DNA from: Ettlia oleoabundans
Taxonomy: Eukaryota; Chlorophyta; Chlorophyceae; Chlamydomonadales
NCBI GenBank assembly: GCA_019693395.1
Contig: JAAMXP010000238.1
Span: 561-59,738, forward strand
Direction of reading: 5' to 3'
DNA length: 59,178 bases
This document shows positions 48,486 through 59,178 of the stretch, in pieces (the first letter of the stretch is position 1; each line of letters starts with the position of its first letter). Made by a program: the position numbers and the translations under genes. The notes beneath the pieces are model-generated. The model was given only the letters and a program-made list of their open reading frames with translations, did no database searches and had not been told where the DNA came from.

Positions 48486-48943
48486 AGTTCAAGCCGATGC
48501 CCGCTCCTAGCTCCACGCTCAATTGCTCCCGCCCTTGCACGGCTGCCGGACGATGCCAAATGCTTGATCAGGACTTTGCGTTGTGCTGCAAACACCGCAT
48601 CAACCGTGGTGGGCCTTGAATGCCAAGCACAGGGAGCGATTGATCTGACGCACAAGCCAAGTAGACGCCAGTCCGTCAGTCCTTAATTGTGCGAGTTTCT
48701 GCAGGCCTCTTGACCAGGCTTGCTGCCGTACAAACCGGAGAGGAGGTGTGACACCTGTAGCCGTGTACTGCGTACTGCCAATGCGGTTCCAGAGGAGCGG
48801 GGATGCTGGAATAGTGATTGTCTGCGCGCTGCCGGAAGGCGTCCAAGTCGGCAGAACCCAGTGTGTTGCGTCTGCGGTTCGGGTGCCCAACCCCTGGCTT
48901 TAAACTGGCACCCCTGTAGACTGTGGAATAATGACATGTTAGA
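48486..48943. promoter_or_regulatory. Divergent promoter interval DnaJ / two-TM protein
   Basis: 458 bases between divergent start codons. No TATA box or ER-stress element that I can identify with confidence. Confidence 0.4.
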
Positions 48944-50844
48944 ATGAGCCACAGGGAGGATGCGGTTCAGATAGCCAGTCTCCTGCGCAGCAAGGTGTCT
49001 AAGAGTTGGGCAGCCGCAACCGTTGGAGCGTCCCCTGCCAGCGCACCGCAGCCAGCTTTCCGCTCAACTTCTCAAGCTCATCCCTATCCCAATCCCCAGC
49101 AGCAAGGCGCTGCGTTTCCATTTGCAGCACGTGCAGCACTAGATCCTGACAACCCACAGGCTTCCCTTGACATGTTTCGCCGCCTGAGCTCCAGCCGTCG
49201 CGAGCGGTGAGCCTGACGCAACAACCTGCCCACCGCTGCATCCCAGGACCCGGCTTTCTTTCCCATATTTGCACCTGGCATATGCTGGGCTGATTTCTTG
49301 GATCCTTGTGTCTTAAGTACTGCTCCTCTTATTGCCGGACACCCATACATGTGTATGCCATGGCCTGCATGCAGGGTCAACGAGGGCGGTAGGCGTCCGG
49401 ACCGCAGGGCACGCCCTGCCAGCAGCGCGCATCGTGCCGAGAGGGATGTCAGCAGCCCAACCGGCCAGGAGTCTTTGTTAGAACTGCTGGAGGAGGGCTG
49501 GACCGGGCTGCACCCCCCACACCAGGAGGCAGCCGCTGTGCCGCCCCAGGCGCCCGAGCAGCCGGCCGCTCCCAGGGAGTTTCCTCAGCCGCCCCGGGCA
49601 GGCCACACACCCAGCAGCGCCCCATCCCCGGTTCCAAGGTGCTTGGAGTGTCCAGTTGTTGTTGCTGGTGCAGCGTTGGTTGGGGGTCGCTGCCCAGCGC
49701 CACGCATTATCGGCATACACCCTGTGTGATGCCGCGCTTGGGATATTGACCAGACATCCACCCTTTCACCTCGCACATGCGCCCACCAATACATTACTCA
49801 TATGCCCCCCTTGCAGCATCGAGCCACCTCTGCTGCACCTCTCTCCAGACACATCCCGCAGCTCTCAGGACCAACCACATCCACAGAAGGCCATCCCCAG
49901 CAGCCCACACGCCACCAGTGTGGAGGTCTCGGCCATCAGCGTTTGCAGCTTTGTGACCGCAGACACATCATTCACGACTGCGAGGCGCGCTGAGCGCCAC
50001 AGCAGCGGTATAGAGGAGGAGGGAGCAGCCATGCTTGAGTGTGACACGCCTCGCTCCGCTGTTTCCTGCACCAGCTACATGAGCAGCGTGGCGACCCTGC
50101 CTCAGGTGCGCGGGCTTGCTGCTGTGTGGACGTTAGAGGTTTCTAAGCAGGCTGGCCAGCGTGTGCTTCGTTGCTTTGAACATCGGATAGATATAAGAAC
50201 TCAATTGCAGCCTGAGCAGCAGTCATTATTGCGTCTTGTGACCTCCAACACCGTTGACCCTCCGGCTGGTCCTTGCTATCCATATAATGGCTGTTTGCTG
50301 CCTTGTATTACAGTGCTTGATATGTGTTGTTGTGTGAGTTCTTTTTGTGCAGACGGAGGCGGAGCTGCAGCAGCTGGATATGCACGAGGTGGAGCGTTTG
50401 GCTTCAGAAGCAGCAGTGGTGCGGGCACGTGCCACCACCACGCTGCACCTGGCGCGACAGCGCTTGAACGCCGGCAGCGGCGACGCTTTCCGGTGCTACA
50501 TGCCAGGTGCGGCTCCAGGCACGAGTGCAAAAGCACCCCAGCCGCTCGGACATCGCAGCATTGGACACGGGCAGAAGGAAGCAGCTGGGCAGTCATCGCC
50601 GGCAGGGGCACAGCGTGTGGTGCAGCTCTACCTGCTGTTGCTGGCTGTAGCGGAGACGGCGCTGCTGTGGGGTGCTGACATAATGCAACGTGCCAGCCTG
50701 GGAGTGTTGCACCCGCCACAGGACCTGGTGCTGGCCCCAGTGCGCGCTGTTCGTGGGGGCATCTGTATGATTCTGCTGCTCACCGACTTGGTGCTGCAAG
50801 CGCTAGGGCTGCTGGCGCCTGCACCCGGTCGCATGCGTGCTTGA
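48944..50844 (+). CDS. Unrecognised 435-residue protein with two C-terminal membrane segments
   Basis: I do not recognise the family. Four exons: 48944-49206, 49375-49638, 49817-50105, 50353-50844; phases close; 435 residues. Residues 1-270 are hydrophilic and low complexity (Pro/Ala/Ser/Gln), probably disordered, with an SLDMFRRLSSSRRER basic patch. Around 273-300 a helical, charged stretch (LQQLDMHEVERLASEAAVV) suggests a short coiled coil. Two hydrophobic segments follow, LYLLLLAVAETALLWGA (about 363-379) and GICMILLLTDLVLQALGLL (about 409-427), joined by a short amphipathic loop. So it is probably a tail-anchored or hairpin membrane protein with a long cytosolic N-terminal part. TGTAA at 50939 supports the 3' end. 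Divergent from the ERdj3 gene. Confidence 0.7.
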
Positions 50845-51985
50845 TGCAGCTCCATGCCAAGGTTTTCAGGGTTTTGCTCCAGTCCTGCAACGCTTTGTCC
50901 GTTCCTGTGCTCAACAAACGCTTTGCCCTGTATTGCCTTGTAACTGTTTGTTTGTGCTATGCCTTGTCTGCGCCTTCTGCGTCCATTTTTGGCCTCCCTG
51001 TTTGCCGCTTATGACATTGCTTTCCCTGTTGCTAGATAGAGTAGTTAGCGCTTCCCCTGTGTTTGCCTTTTGTATCTAGTTTCCTGCTTGTAAACATGCC
51101 AAGCGTAAACCACGATTGCATAGCAGAAGCAGTCTATGGTGCATGCACAGCGAGGGCAGAGTGTAGGGCACGGCTTGAGTACGGCATGCACAAACCCTGG
51201 CCGTCAGAGGCCACTGAGAGTCACCCTGTCTAATGTCAACATAGCATGCCATGGGAGAACCAGACCACATGCCATATGCATAGGCATGCAGGAAAGAGCC
51301 TAGCATGACTTCATGGCTTGCTGCAGCAAGACCTTGCTGACGCTGGGTACTAGCACAGGCGTGGGAGGCGGGCATTTGCAGCTGGGACAAGGTAGCGCTG
51401 GACGCTGCTTCGCCCTACGCGCGCCGGCGACAAATGTGCGTCTTTGCGCAGCTTTGAACGAATACTTGCACTTGTCATATCGTCCGGGGCTCCGTCAGGA
51501 CGTCACCTTGGTGGCATCCTGGTGGCATCTTCCTTGACCCGCGCTGGGTGCTTGCTGATGAAGTAGTAAACACCCTATCCATGACTATTAGACTAGCCCA
51601 TACTGCATACCGGCGGGGAACGGGACTGCTGGTGGCTAGGGGAGCCTCCCCAGGTAGAAGCGAGCGTGCAAATGCTGTAATCACCCTGTAAAATCAATTG
51701 TTAGAACCGTTCAGTTGCAGTGATTGCCAAGGGTGCCCAAAAAAATCTCGATCGCTCGTGCACTTTTGCACTGCTGGGCGCTGGGCGGAGCTCCGCAACC
51801 GCAACTTTTGCATGGTAAATCCGACAAGAGGATCACTTCAACCCGTTTCCTGTTGTTTCTTCCATACTGCAGCTATTAAATCTCACCGCCACCACGCGTC
51901 CCGCCGTTACATCACTCGTGGCTCCCAGCAGTCGGCTGGCTGGCCTGCTTTTTCCGTGGCCCGACCCCAAAGCCGCTGCAGCTCG
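50845..51985. other. Intergenic before the response regulator
   Basis: 1,141 bases with no recognisable gene. The frame of the next gene stays open back to an ATG at 51812, so 51812-51985 may be an N-terminal extension rather than UTR. Confidence 0.4.
50939..50943 (+). promoter_or_regulatory. Polyadenylation signal TGTAA (two-TM protein)
   Basis: TGTAA 95 bases after the stop codon. Confidence 0.6.
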
Positions 51986-53577
51986 ATGGGTGCCGTTCTA
52001 GTTGTGGTAAGTGCAGGACAGCGGATAAGCTTGGGTAGCAGCCTGCGCTGTTGGCAGACGCAGGGCCCAGCCAGCAGGCGGCTGGCGCCGCTCAGTTGCT
52101 GCACAGCGGCGGTCAGCTATCGCTGCAAGGGGCAGAGGATCAAACGTCTTGATTGTATGCTGTGTGCAGGACGACCAGCCGATGAATCGTGTCATCATTA
52201 GCAAACTGCTTCGCTCGGTGAGGGGCGCTGCCGGCATGGACGTGGCTTCACACACCCATGCCGCTGTTTCCCGCCTGCCGCCGTCGCCATGCATGTCCGC
52301 TTCATGATGATAACACTCGGCGCAAAACTTGCTCTACCTTGTGCAACAGGCAGTCTAGCATCTGCCGCGCCTTGCCTTATCATTCTGGCACCTCTTCTAC
52401 TGGCCTATTGAACCCACCCTGCTGCCAAGCCTGCCTCCCCTTACCCCCTTCCTTCTGGCAGCTCAATTTGGAGGTGCTGGAGGCATGCGATGGGGAGCAG
52501 GGGCTGCAGACATACCTGCAGCTCGGCAAAAGCATAGCCTTCATCTTCTTGGACCTCATGATGCCTGTGCTGGATGGGTTCAAGGCGGCTCTCTCCATCC
52601 GCAGGTGTGCGCCCCAGCCAGCTGCCCAATGCCGCTGTTCAACCCGCGTGGCAGCACCTTCAGCCCATGTCGCTGGTGCCATTCAGCCGGATCACACACT
52701 CCCTGCACCCACCCTGCACCCACCAACGTGCTGCGGTGCGCAATCAGCCCTGCACTGTGAACTTCACATTTCGCCGGCTGGCAGATGTCCCGCATCCGTT
52801 CTCGTGCGGCCGTCACTCTCCTGCCATGTCTTGTCCTTGCAGTGCCGAGAACCAGCACGGCTGGCTTCCAGTGCCGATCGTGGCGTTCACAAGTGAAGAC
52901 GTGCGGCACGGCTCGCCCATGTGGCAGCAGTGCATGAGCAGCGGGTTCAACGATGTCGTGGTGAGTGAGGACCGTCGGTGGCTGTTCGATATCCAGCGAG
53001 CAGCAACAGCAGCAATATAAGCAGTGCGACCAGCAAGGCAGCAACCGCACAGCAGTTGCAGCTGTGGTAAAGTAAGCAACGCAGGAAGCATCAGCTGTGG
53101 GTGACGCCTGTCGTGCCGTGCAGCTGCCAACTTGCTCTGCATGCCTGTGCAGCCCTGCCGTCACAGCAGCTTCTTCCAAGCCCCTGCCACGGTGTCCTGC
53201 TCGTTGTGGCTGTTTATTCAATTCATCCGCCCCTCATGCCATTGCTGCAGCACAAACCGATGGACAAGCGGCACACCTTGGAGCTCCTCCTGCGCTTCCT
53301 CCCCGGCCTGAAGGAGCCCCAGGCGTACTGCAGCGACGAAAGCTGCAACACGGATGGCCCCGCAAGACAGCCCTGCAGCCGTTCAAACGCCGGGCAGGGC
53401 AAGGACAGCCAAAGTAGCGGTCACCAGGTTGTGGTCATCAGGCACAGTAATGCCGCACCCGCTCTGCCTAGCTCCAGCGATGGCAGTTCGTCTGGCAGTG
53501 GAAGCGATGTATCGGCAGCAGCAATGCACCACGGCAGCAGCACCTGCTCGCCCAGGAGAGTATTGCTGCTTAGTTGA
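51986..53577 (+). CDS. Single-domain response regulator (CheY-like receiver) protein
   Basis: Receiver domain of a two-component phosphorelay. Five exons: 51986-52006, 52170-52217, 52462-52604, 52843-52960, 53251-53577; phases close; 218 residues from the 51986 ATG. All receiver residues are present: acidic pair D8-D9 (VLVVDDQPMNR), phospho-acceptor D54 in IFLDLMMPVLDG, T87 in VAFTSED, and K112 in HKPMDK. So it should be phosphorylatable. After residue 125 the tail is Ser/Gly/Asn-rich with no output domain, so it acts through partners or as a phosphate shuttle. The same frame is open upstream to an ATG at 51812, adding 58 Arg/Ser/His-rich residues that could be an organelle transit peptide. 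Intron 1 falls between the V and the D of the VVDD motif. Confidence 0.88.
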
Positions 53578-54814
53578 CATGAGTGTCGCTTTTAAGGCAG
53601 TTGGGGGTTGTGCTGACTGCGCTACTGGCTGTCACCTGCCTCACACAGCATGGTCGCTGCTCAAATGAAAGTGTGCAGCAACGGCGGGCACCCCAGCAGG
53701 CGCGCTTCGTCAGCATGCATCGTCGAACCCCCGCCCATCTGTTGGCATCAACAACTGCAATCCGTTTCTCCGGCTCCTAATTTTCCTTCCCCGTTGTATG
53801 TCCAAACCTTCCACTTCCAAGCTTTGTGTGTCCTCTCGCAATTTTGTGTCCCTGTTGCTCGGCTGGCTTCTAAGGCCCAGCCCGGGCATGCACACACATC
53901 ACAAACATAATAGGCAGGGTGGGCCGCCTGTACTGCACCTTAAGCTCAACCCGACTTCCCTGCCCACGAAGTTTTGCACTCACCCAGCATCATTATGTGC
54001 ACATCCTTCCCCTCCCACCTCTCCCCTCTCCAGAGCTAACTAGTTCTCCCTGCCCAGCACGCACGACAGCTGAGCCTGGTTCTCTTGTCTGCTCATGCTC
54101 TGCATCGCACTGTGGATCATTATACACATTCAGGGGTCCAAAAGAACATCCAAACAAACCACCTCATTCATTATGTGCCACCAGCAAAGCAATCAAATGA
54201 ATGAATCCAGTCTTCATCTTCGCCTGTCCGTTTCCTTGTGTGTGACGCTGCTTTTTCCACCTCACTTTGAGCCTGCGGAAGTGTGTTTTTGCCTTGCCGT
54301 TGCTCGTTCTTGTGCGCTCCAACAGCAGTCACAGTTGTTGAAATTTTGCCCAGCAGTAGCACATTGTAGCTGCAAGTGTACTGACATGCCACTTGTGTGT
54401 GCATGCCCTTTGGGCTGCACCGTCTTCAGCTCACCGTTGAACCAATTCACTGTTCTTTTTTTAGCCAAAAACCCATGACCTTGACTCAAACCCAAAATTG
54501 ACTTGTAACAGCCAGCAAGGCAGCCATTCATTCGCAGCAGGTAGCCAGACGTGCGGCCCAACTTAGCCTGCACACTGCCGTCTGCCGCTGCTGCAAGTCT
54601 GCAACCTACTCAAGGCAATAGTCAGTCCCGTGCGTAGAAGCTGCCACTAGTAGGCGACCGGGCACCTTCGAATAACGTCAGGTGTCTGGAGCGCGCAGCA
54701 CCGACCAAGGATGCCATGGGCGTGTGCAAGGTGCGGGGCCCGGTGATCTGGCAAGGGACTTGGGCCAAACTTTGATCGGGTTTGTTCATTGATTGGTCCG
54801 GAGGGTGATGATTC
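53578..54814. other. Intergenic: response-regulator 3' region and bicupin promoter
   Basis: 1,237 bases. The only TGTAA on the plus strand is at 54504-54508, 927 bases past the stop, which would mean a long 3' UTR. No coding similarity is seen. Confidence 0.4.
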
Positions 54815-57800
54815 ATGATTTTGGGTCTTCTGCTGCTGGGCGCCGTGGCCTTGGCGGTGAGGACATGTGTTGGCTCGCGCCTCTCGGCTTCCGCACTGCA
54901 GCCTATCAGTGTCAGGAGCGCACATCCCCCACACCCAATTGCCGGGGTTCAGCCTGCGACTTGGTGGGGAGCCAGAGACTCTGACGCCGCCCCGCTGCAC
55001 TCTAGCCTCAGACCATCGTCGCCCCCTGCTGCAGGCTCCAGTGGACACATCGTTTGTTTATAACCCTTACATGGCATCCCTGTCCACTGCCCCAATACCC
55101 TTTGCTGGCGTGCACGGACACTATCAAGCTATCACTGCCGGTGCGTTTCAACTCACAAACCAGCGGCAGGTGAACCCACGGGCACCTTGGGCGCAGCTAC
55201 TTCTGTGCTGGACAGCCTCCAGTTAGCTTCCATGCGTGTATCCTTTGTCTTCTAAACACATTAAAACTTGGTTTTGTGTGCAAATCTGTAGCAGACAGCC
55301 TATGCTTTCAATCTGGCACAATTCATGCTGCAATCTGCGGCTCGGCCCAACCACCACCGGCCCCCCCCTGCCGCCGTCGTACCTGCCTCCGCTGCTCTGC
55401 TGCAGATGACTTGCCAGCGCTGCAGGTGGCGGATGGCCAGATGCTCTTGGTGTCCCTCAGACCCTGCTCCGCCCTCGCGCCCCACTACCAGACCAACTGC
55501 GCCGAGACCTTTTTCGTGAAAGCAGGTACAGGAAAGACGGGAGCGCTTGCGTGTCATGCTTGCATACAAGGTGTGGCAACATGGGAAGAGGGTAATTTTG
55601 CCAAGACAGGTACATGCAAGCTGGTCTTTAAGGCCTGGCGAAGATGAAGGCTGCATGCCATCCACCCTACAACCTGAAGTTTTGGATTGCTGCTTGCCTC
55701 TTAAGGGCTCGCCAACGGCCCACACCTCTGCTGCACGACACTGGCCGATTGCTGTGCTGCAGGGGTGTTGGATGTGGTAATGGTGGTGAACGGGAAGCTG
55801 TATCGACATGAGCTGCGCAGGGGAGACATGACGACGGTGCCCAAAGGTGGGGCGCTGTCTTGAGCACTTAGGCAGTCCTCGTACCTGCACAACCCCATGC
55901 CTGCCTATGCTGTCTACGCTAACGTACGTGCATTTCATTGCCCGCACCGAGTTTTCCTGCATGCACCCGCACGGCTGTCCACAGCTCCCGTCAGTGTTTG
56001 AGCCGCTCTGCCTTACAGCTGATTCCTGCCCCTGCCTTCACTTCCCCTTTTCCATGCGTGCTTGCTTCCTTCAAGGCGTGCTGCACAGCTTCAGCAACAG
56101 GGGATGTGAGGACACTCAGGTGCTGGTGATTCTGTTTGCTGCAAAACCGGACACCATCTTTCCCGCGATCCAGCTGACGGGGCTGCCGCAGCAGGCGCAG
56201 ATATGTGAGTGCTTCCCTAATATGCGGATTGCATTTGCTTGCGTGCCACGTGCATTCTAACTGTTTTTCAAGGCAAATTAAAGTGCACTCTGTTTGCTTT
56301 GAACAAACAAAACAAAGCAAATTTTTGTTTGTTTACCGAGTGCATGCCAATCGCTTTCTGATTGCTTTCCAAGTGCTTTCCGATTGCATCCCAGGCATAC
56401 GCCGCCACCATTGCGGTTGCGCCTGCCACACCTGCACCTGCGCACAGTATTAAGGCACCTACCATGGCACTGTGCTACAGTGTGCCGTGAGCATGTGTCT
56501 ACCCGCCGCACTTACTCTGCCACTCTCACGCTTTCTTGCGTCTCTGTCATGCAACGGTCGCAAGGTTTACCTTGGCACTTTGACCCGACGGGGACTCTTT
56601 GCACCCCTTGCTTCCTCAACTCATGCACGCCCCTGGTGTCTCCCTGTGCTCATCTTTTCTGCCCGCCTGCTTCCTGCTTCCTGCCCCGCCCTTGCCTGCA
56701 GCTAGCTTTGGCCTCACCAACTTTTCTGAGTTTCAAGCCAGCATCAACGTGCCCAGGGGGGCCTTATATTCCATCAATGACCCCCATTGCCAGGCAGCAT
56801 GCAACAAAACCTTCCCCGGCAGCGGTGGCGCAGGCGGGGTGCCGGGGCCGGACGCGGCGCCAGTGCCAGGGGCTGGAGAAGCGGGAGGGGAGCAGGGAGG
56901 GTCTGCAGCTGCGACTGGAGCGCTAGCGGATGTAGGTGGTGTGACAGCAGGAGCTCCCGCTGCGGCACCGGGGCCAGCAGCCGGCCCTGGGAGCAACACC
57001 ATGAATATTAGCAGCAGCAGCAGCAGCAGCAGCAGCACGGCGAATGCCAGCGACAGCAGCGCAGCCAATGTAAGCAGCACGACCAATAGCAATAGCAATA
57101 GCAGCAGCAGCAGCAGCAAGGCTACGGTTGCGGCCGCCCCAGCCCCAGGCCCCCTGCCCAGCCCACTTCGGGCAGTGGGCCAGGCGCTGCTGGGGCGGCG
57201 GCTGGCAGGCGCCGGCAGAACAGGCGGTACACCAGGCGGTACAGCCGATGGTACAGTGGGCAGTACAGCAGGTGCAGGAGGAGACAAGACTACTGCAGCG
57301 GCTGGCCCAGCAGCAAACTCAGATGCAGCGGCGGCGGCGGCGGCTGCTGAGGGTGGCAGTGCTGGCAAGGTGCTCAGGCGGCGGCTGGCAACCAGCAATG
57401 GTGGCGGCGAGTATGACGGCGAGGGCGAGGGCAGACGCGAGGATGAAGGCAGTAACGGCAGCGGCAGCAATGACTTGTCGGATGATGATGATGGTGATGT
57501 TGCTGATGGTCAAGCTGATGCTGCTGCTGCTTCTGATGCTGACGATGCTGCTGGTGCTGACAACGATGGCAATGAGGATAGCGAGGACGAAGATCCCATA
57601 TATAACAAGTTCATGGCCTCCCTAATACGGGCACCAGCTACCGTGCACACCGAATATGCGCACCAGCAGCGGCTTACATACGGTGGGTGGGTGGGTGGGT
57701 GGGTGTCGGGGCGGACGGGCTGGTTGGGTTGGTAGTGGGGGTGTTGGCCGGTGAACGTGCGTGTCTTGGGCAGGTGCATGGGCTGGACACTGCCCAGCGC

Positions 57801-59178
57801 TCCTGCTAGCATTGAAAACTGCTGGGCATGATATTGTAGCACAGAGCGTGAACGACTAAGAGAACATTTCACATGTCCTTGCTTGTACTTGTGGTAACAG
57901 AGGAGCTTCGCGGCCTGGGTTGCTGCCAGGCTGCTTCATCCAGCTGTTTTTCGTGCCCCTATACATGCCTGCTCGTCGCTACTGCTGCTTCTCCTACTTG
58001 CAGAGGAGCGACCGCGCCTCTGCAAGCTTGCATTCACACATCCTTTACTTATGCTTCTACCCCCCTACTCTTCTGTTTCTTACTCACGCTTCTACACTCG
58101 CATCTCCTACTGTCCTATTTACTCGCACACGACTGTATGCTTCTACGTGTTTTACTAATTACTCACTCTTCTACGCTCCCAACCTCTTCCATGTCCATGA
58201 GTTACTTACGCTTCAACGCTTTCCAGCCTGTTGCATGAATTACTCACGCTTCAACGCTCCCCAACCTGTTCCATAACTTACAGATGAGCTGCCAGGCCTT
58301 GGTTGGAGCCAGGCCGAGCTGGTGCTTACCCGGTTCAAGGCCTGCAGCACCTCGGTGCCGCACTTCCTGCCAACCGCAGACGAGTTTGCGACCGTGCTGT
58401 CCGGTGCGTGGGCCTGGCTTGCACAGCAGTGATTGGTGTGGGTTGGCCGACGCGGTTGGGCTGGCTCATTGTGTTTCGAGAGCTGCCTAGCTGGACGGCT
58501 GGCTGAACTGCCGGCTGGCTGGTGGCAGGCTGCAGGCCAGTTGGACTCTCGGCGCAGCTGCTAGCTAAGTCAGCTGGCGTGCACTGTTCCAGCTCACTTG
58601 TTGGACTCACTTTTAGGCAACCGCTTCCTGCAGGCACGATTGACATGATTCTTGTCGTCAACGGCTCGCAGAGGGTGGTGCGCACCATGCAACCCGGGGA
58701 TGTGGCTGTCATGCCCAGAGGTGAGCTTCGTGCAACATTAACACTCGGCACTAAGCACTGTTCTGCGACAGATTCTCCAATAGATAGTGGTGAATCTACC
58801 ACAAGTTCTCCGGAGTAGGTGCCGGATGGTGCCGCAAGTGGGCAGCATTCGGAATTGCGGCAGTTGAAATTGTGGGCTGTAGCACTCCCCTGCCGCTCGT
58901 TCAATGCTTGCTGGCACTATTACAAATGTTGCTGTATCGTCATGTGGACATATGGTATCAGCTCGCGTTTGGTGACTCCTGCTCGTCAAGCTGTCCCCGC
59001 TCACCAGTCCGCCGTTGTGGTTGCCCCCTTCTTCACGCCTCCCCCTCTGCACCGGCAGGCACTTTGCACTATTTTGCAAACGCCAACTGCCAGGACAACG
59101 TCATGCTTGTGGTCACTAATAAGAAGAGCGCGCGCCGTGTGCTGCCCGTCTCAGATTTGATGCAACTCCCGCAGGAGG
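54815..59178 (+). CDS. Secreted bicupin with long low-complexity linker (3' end outside window)
   Basis: Two cupin (germin-like) beta-barrels in one secreted protein. Nine exons: 54815-54856, 55035-55140, 55406-55525, 55763-55846, 56076-56204, 56702-57682, 58284-58403, 58634-58720, 59059-59178 (cut by the window end); 596 residues so far. Exon 1 is exactly a signal peptide (MILGLLLLGAVALA). Cupin 1: motif 1 APHYQTNCAETFFVKAG, motif 2 GDMTTVPKGVLHSFSNRG. Cupin 2: motif 1 VPHFLPTADEFATVLSG, motif 2 GDVAVMPRGTLHYFANANC. In both, the second His of the germin HxH is replaced (Gln, Leu), while the first His, Glu and motif-2 His remain, so metal binding may be weak or altered. Exon 6 encodes about 50 conserved-looking residues then a linker of about 250 Ala/Gly/Ser/Asp residues. 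Every internal intron from intron 2 on is phase 1. Confidence 0.9.
57003..57120 (+). repeat. (AGC)n trinucleotide tracts inside the bicupin linker exon
   Basis: Two runs of AGC codons (about 57009-57036 and 57101-57118) encode polyserine within exon 6, in frame. Confidence 0.9.
57682..57705 (+). repeat. (GGGT)n tract at an intron donor
   Basis: Six GTGG/GGGT units directly at the donor of bicupin exon 6. Several in-phase or shifted GT donors are therefore possible. Confidence 0.85.

Noticed and set aside
56733..57470. Minus-strand 245-codon frame with long Leu runs resembling membrane segments
   Set aside because: Antisense of polyserine/Ala-rich codons in the bicupin linker; no start context or splice neighbours.

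Overview
This is a nuclear DNA window from a eukaryote, almost certainly a green alga (Chlorophyta; a trebouxiophyte-like alga is my guess, not shown). Evidence: every recognisable gene is cut by many short spliceosomal introns with GT..(T/C)GCAG borders, the DNA is GC-rich, and several 3' ends carry the pentamer TGTAA, the chlorophyte polyadenylation signal. Gene content is also plant/algal (RabH/Rab6, PUB-type U-box, Alba-RGG, ER DnaJ with KDEL, single-FAS1 proteins, bicupin). I rebuilt gene models by eye: family motifs, then splice sites, then reading phase. For almost every model the phases close across all exons.

Layout, left to right. CCT5 chaperonin subunit (-, runs off the left edge) is divergent from an Alba-domain RGG protein (+). 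Then come a Rab6/RabH GTPase (+) and a METTL21-like methyltransferase (+), convergent with a FAS1-domain protein (FAS1-A, -). Next on - are a 1,228-residue SECIS-binding-protein-2-like protein and a CMGC/MAPK-like kinase with an expanded activation segment. A + strand block follows: an unrecognised 193-residue protein and a U-box/WD40 protein. A DDX51/Dbp6-type DEAD-box helicase (-) and an ankyrin/U-box protein (-) come next, then FAS1-B (+), an inverted paralogue of FAS1-A about 29 kb away. WDR92/DNAAF10 (-) and an ERdj3-type DnaJ with signal peptide and KDEL (-) precede the last + block: an unrecognised two-TM protein, a single-domain response regulator and a secreted bicupin that runs off the right edge.

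The genes do not form one pathway. Recurrent themes are protein quality control (CCT5, ERdj3, WDR92 as a dynein assembly factor, two U-box E3 candidates), RNA biology (Alba-RGG, DDX51, SBP2-like) and wall/secreted proteins (two FAS1, bicupin). The SBP2-like protein implies selenocysteine incorporation. WDR92 implies motile cilia at some life stage.

Most notable are: the SBP2-like protein with two zinc fingers, a long Gln-rich exon and an interrupted L7Ae domain; the bicupin whose exon pattern records an internal duplication; GC-AG introns in the kinase, one placed within the catalytic loop; the U-box/WD40 architecture; and the inverted FAS1 pair. There are three runs of undetermined bases (3938-3939, 13979-14049, 46481-46530). 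I found no tRNA, rRNA, CRISPR array or transposon.
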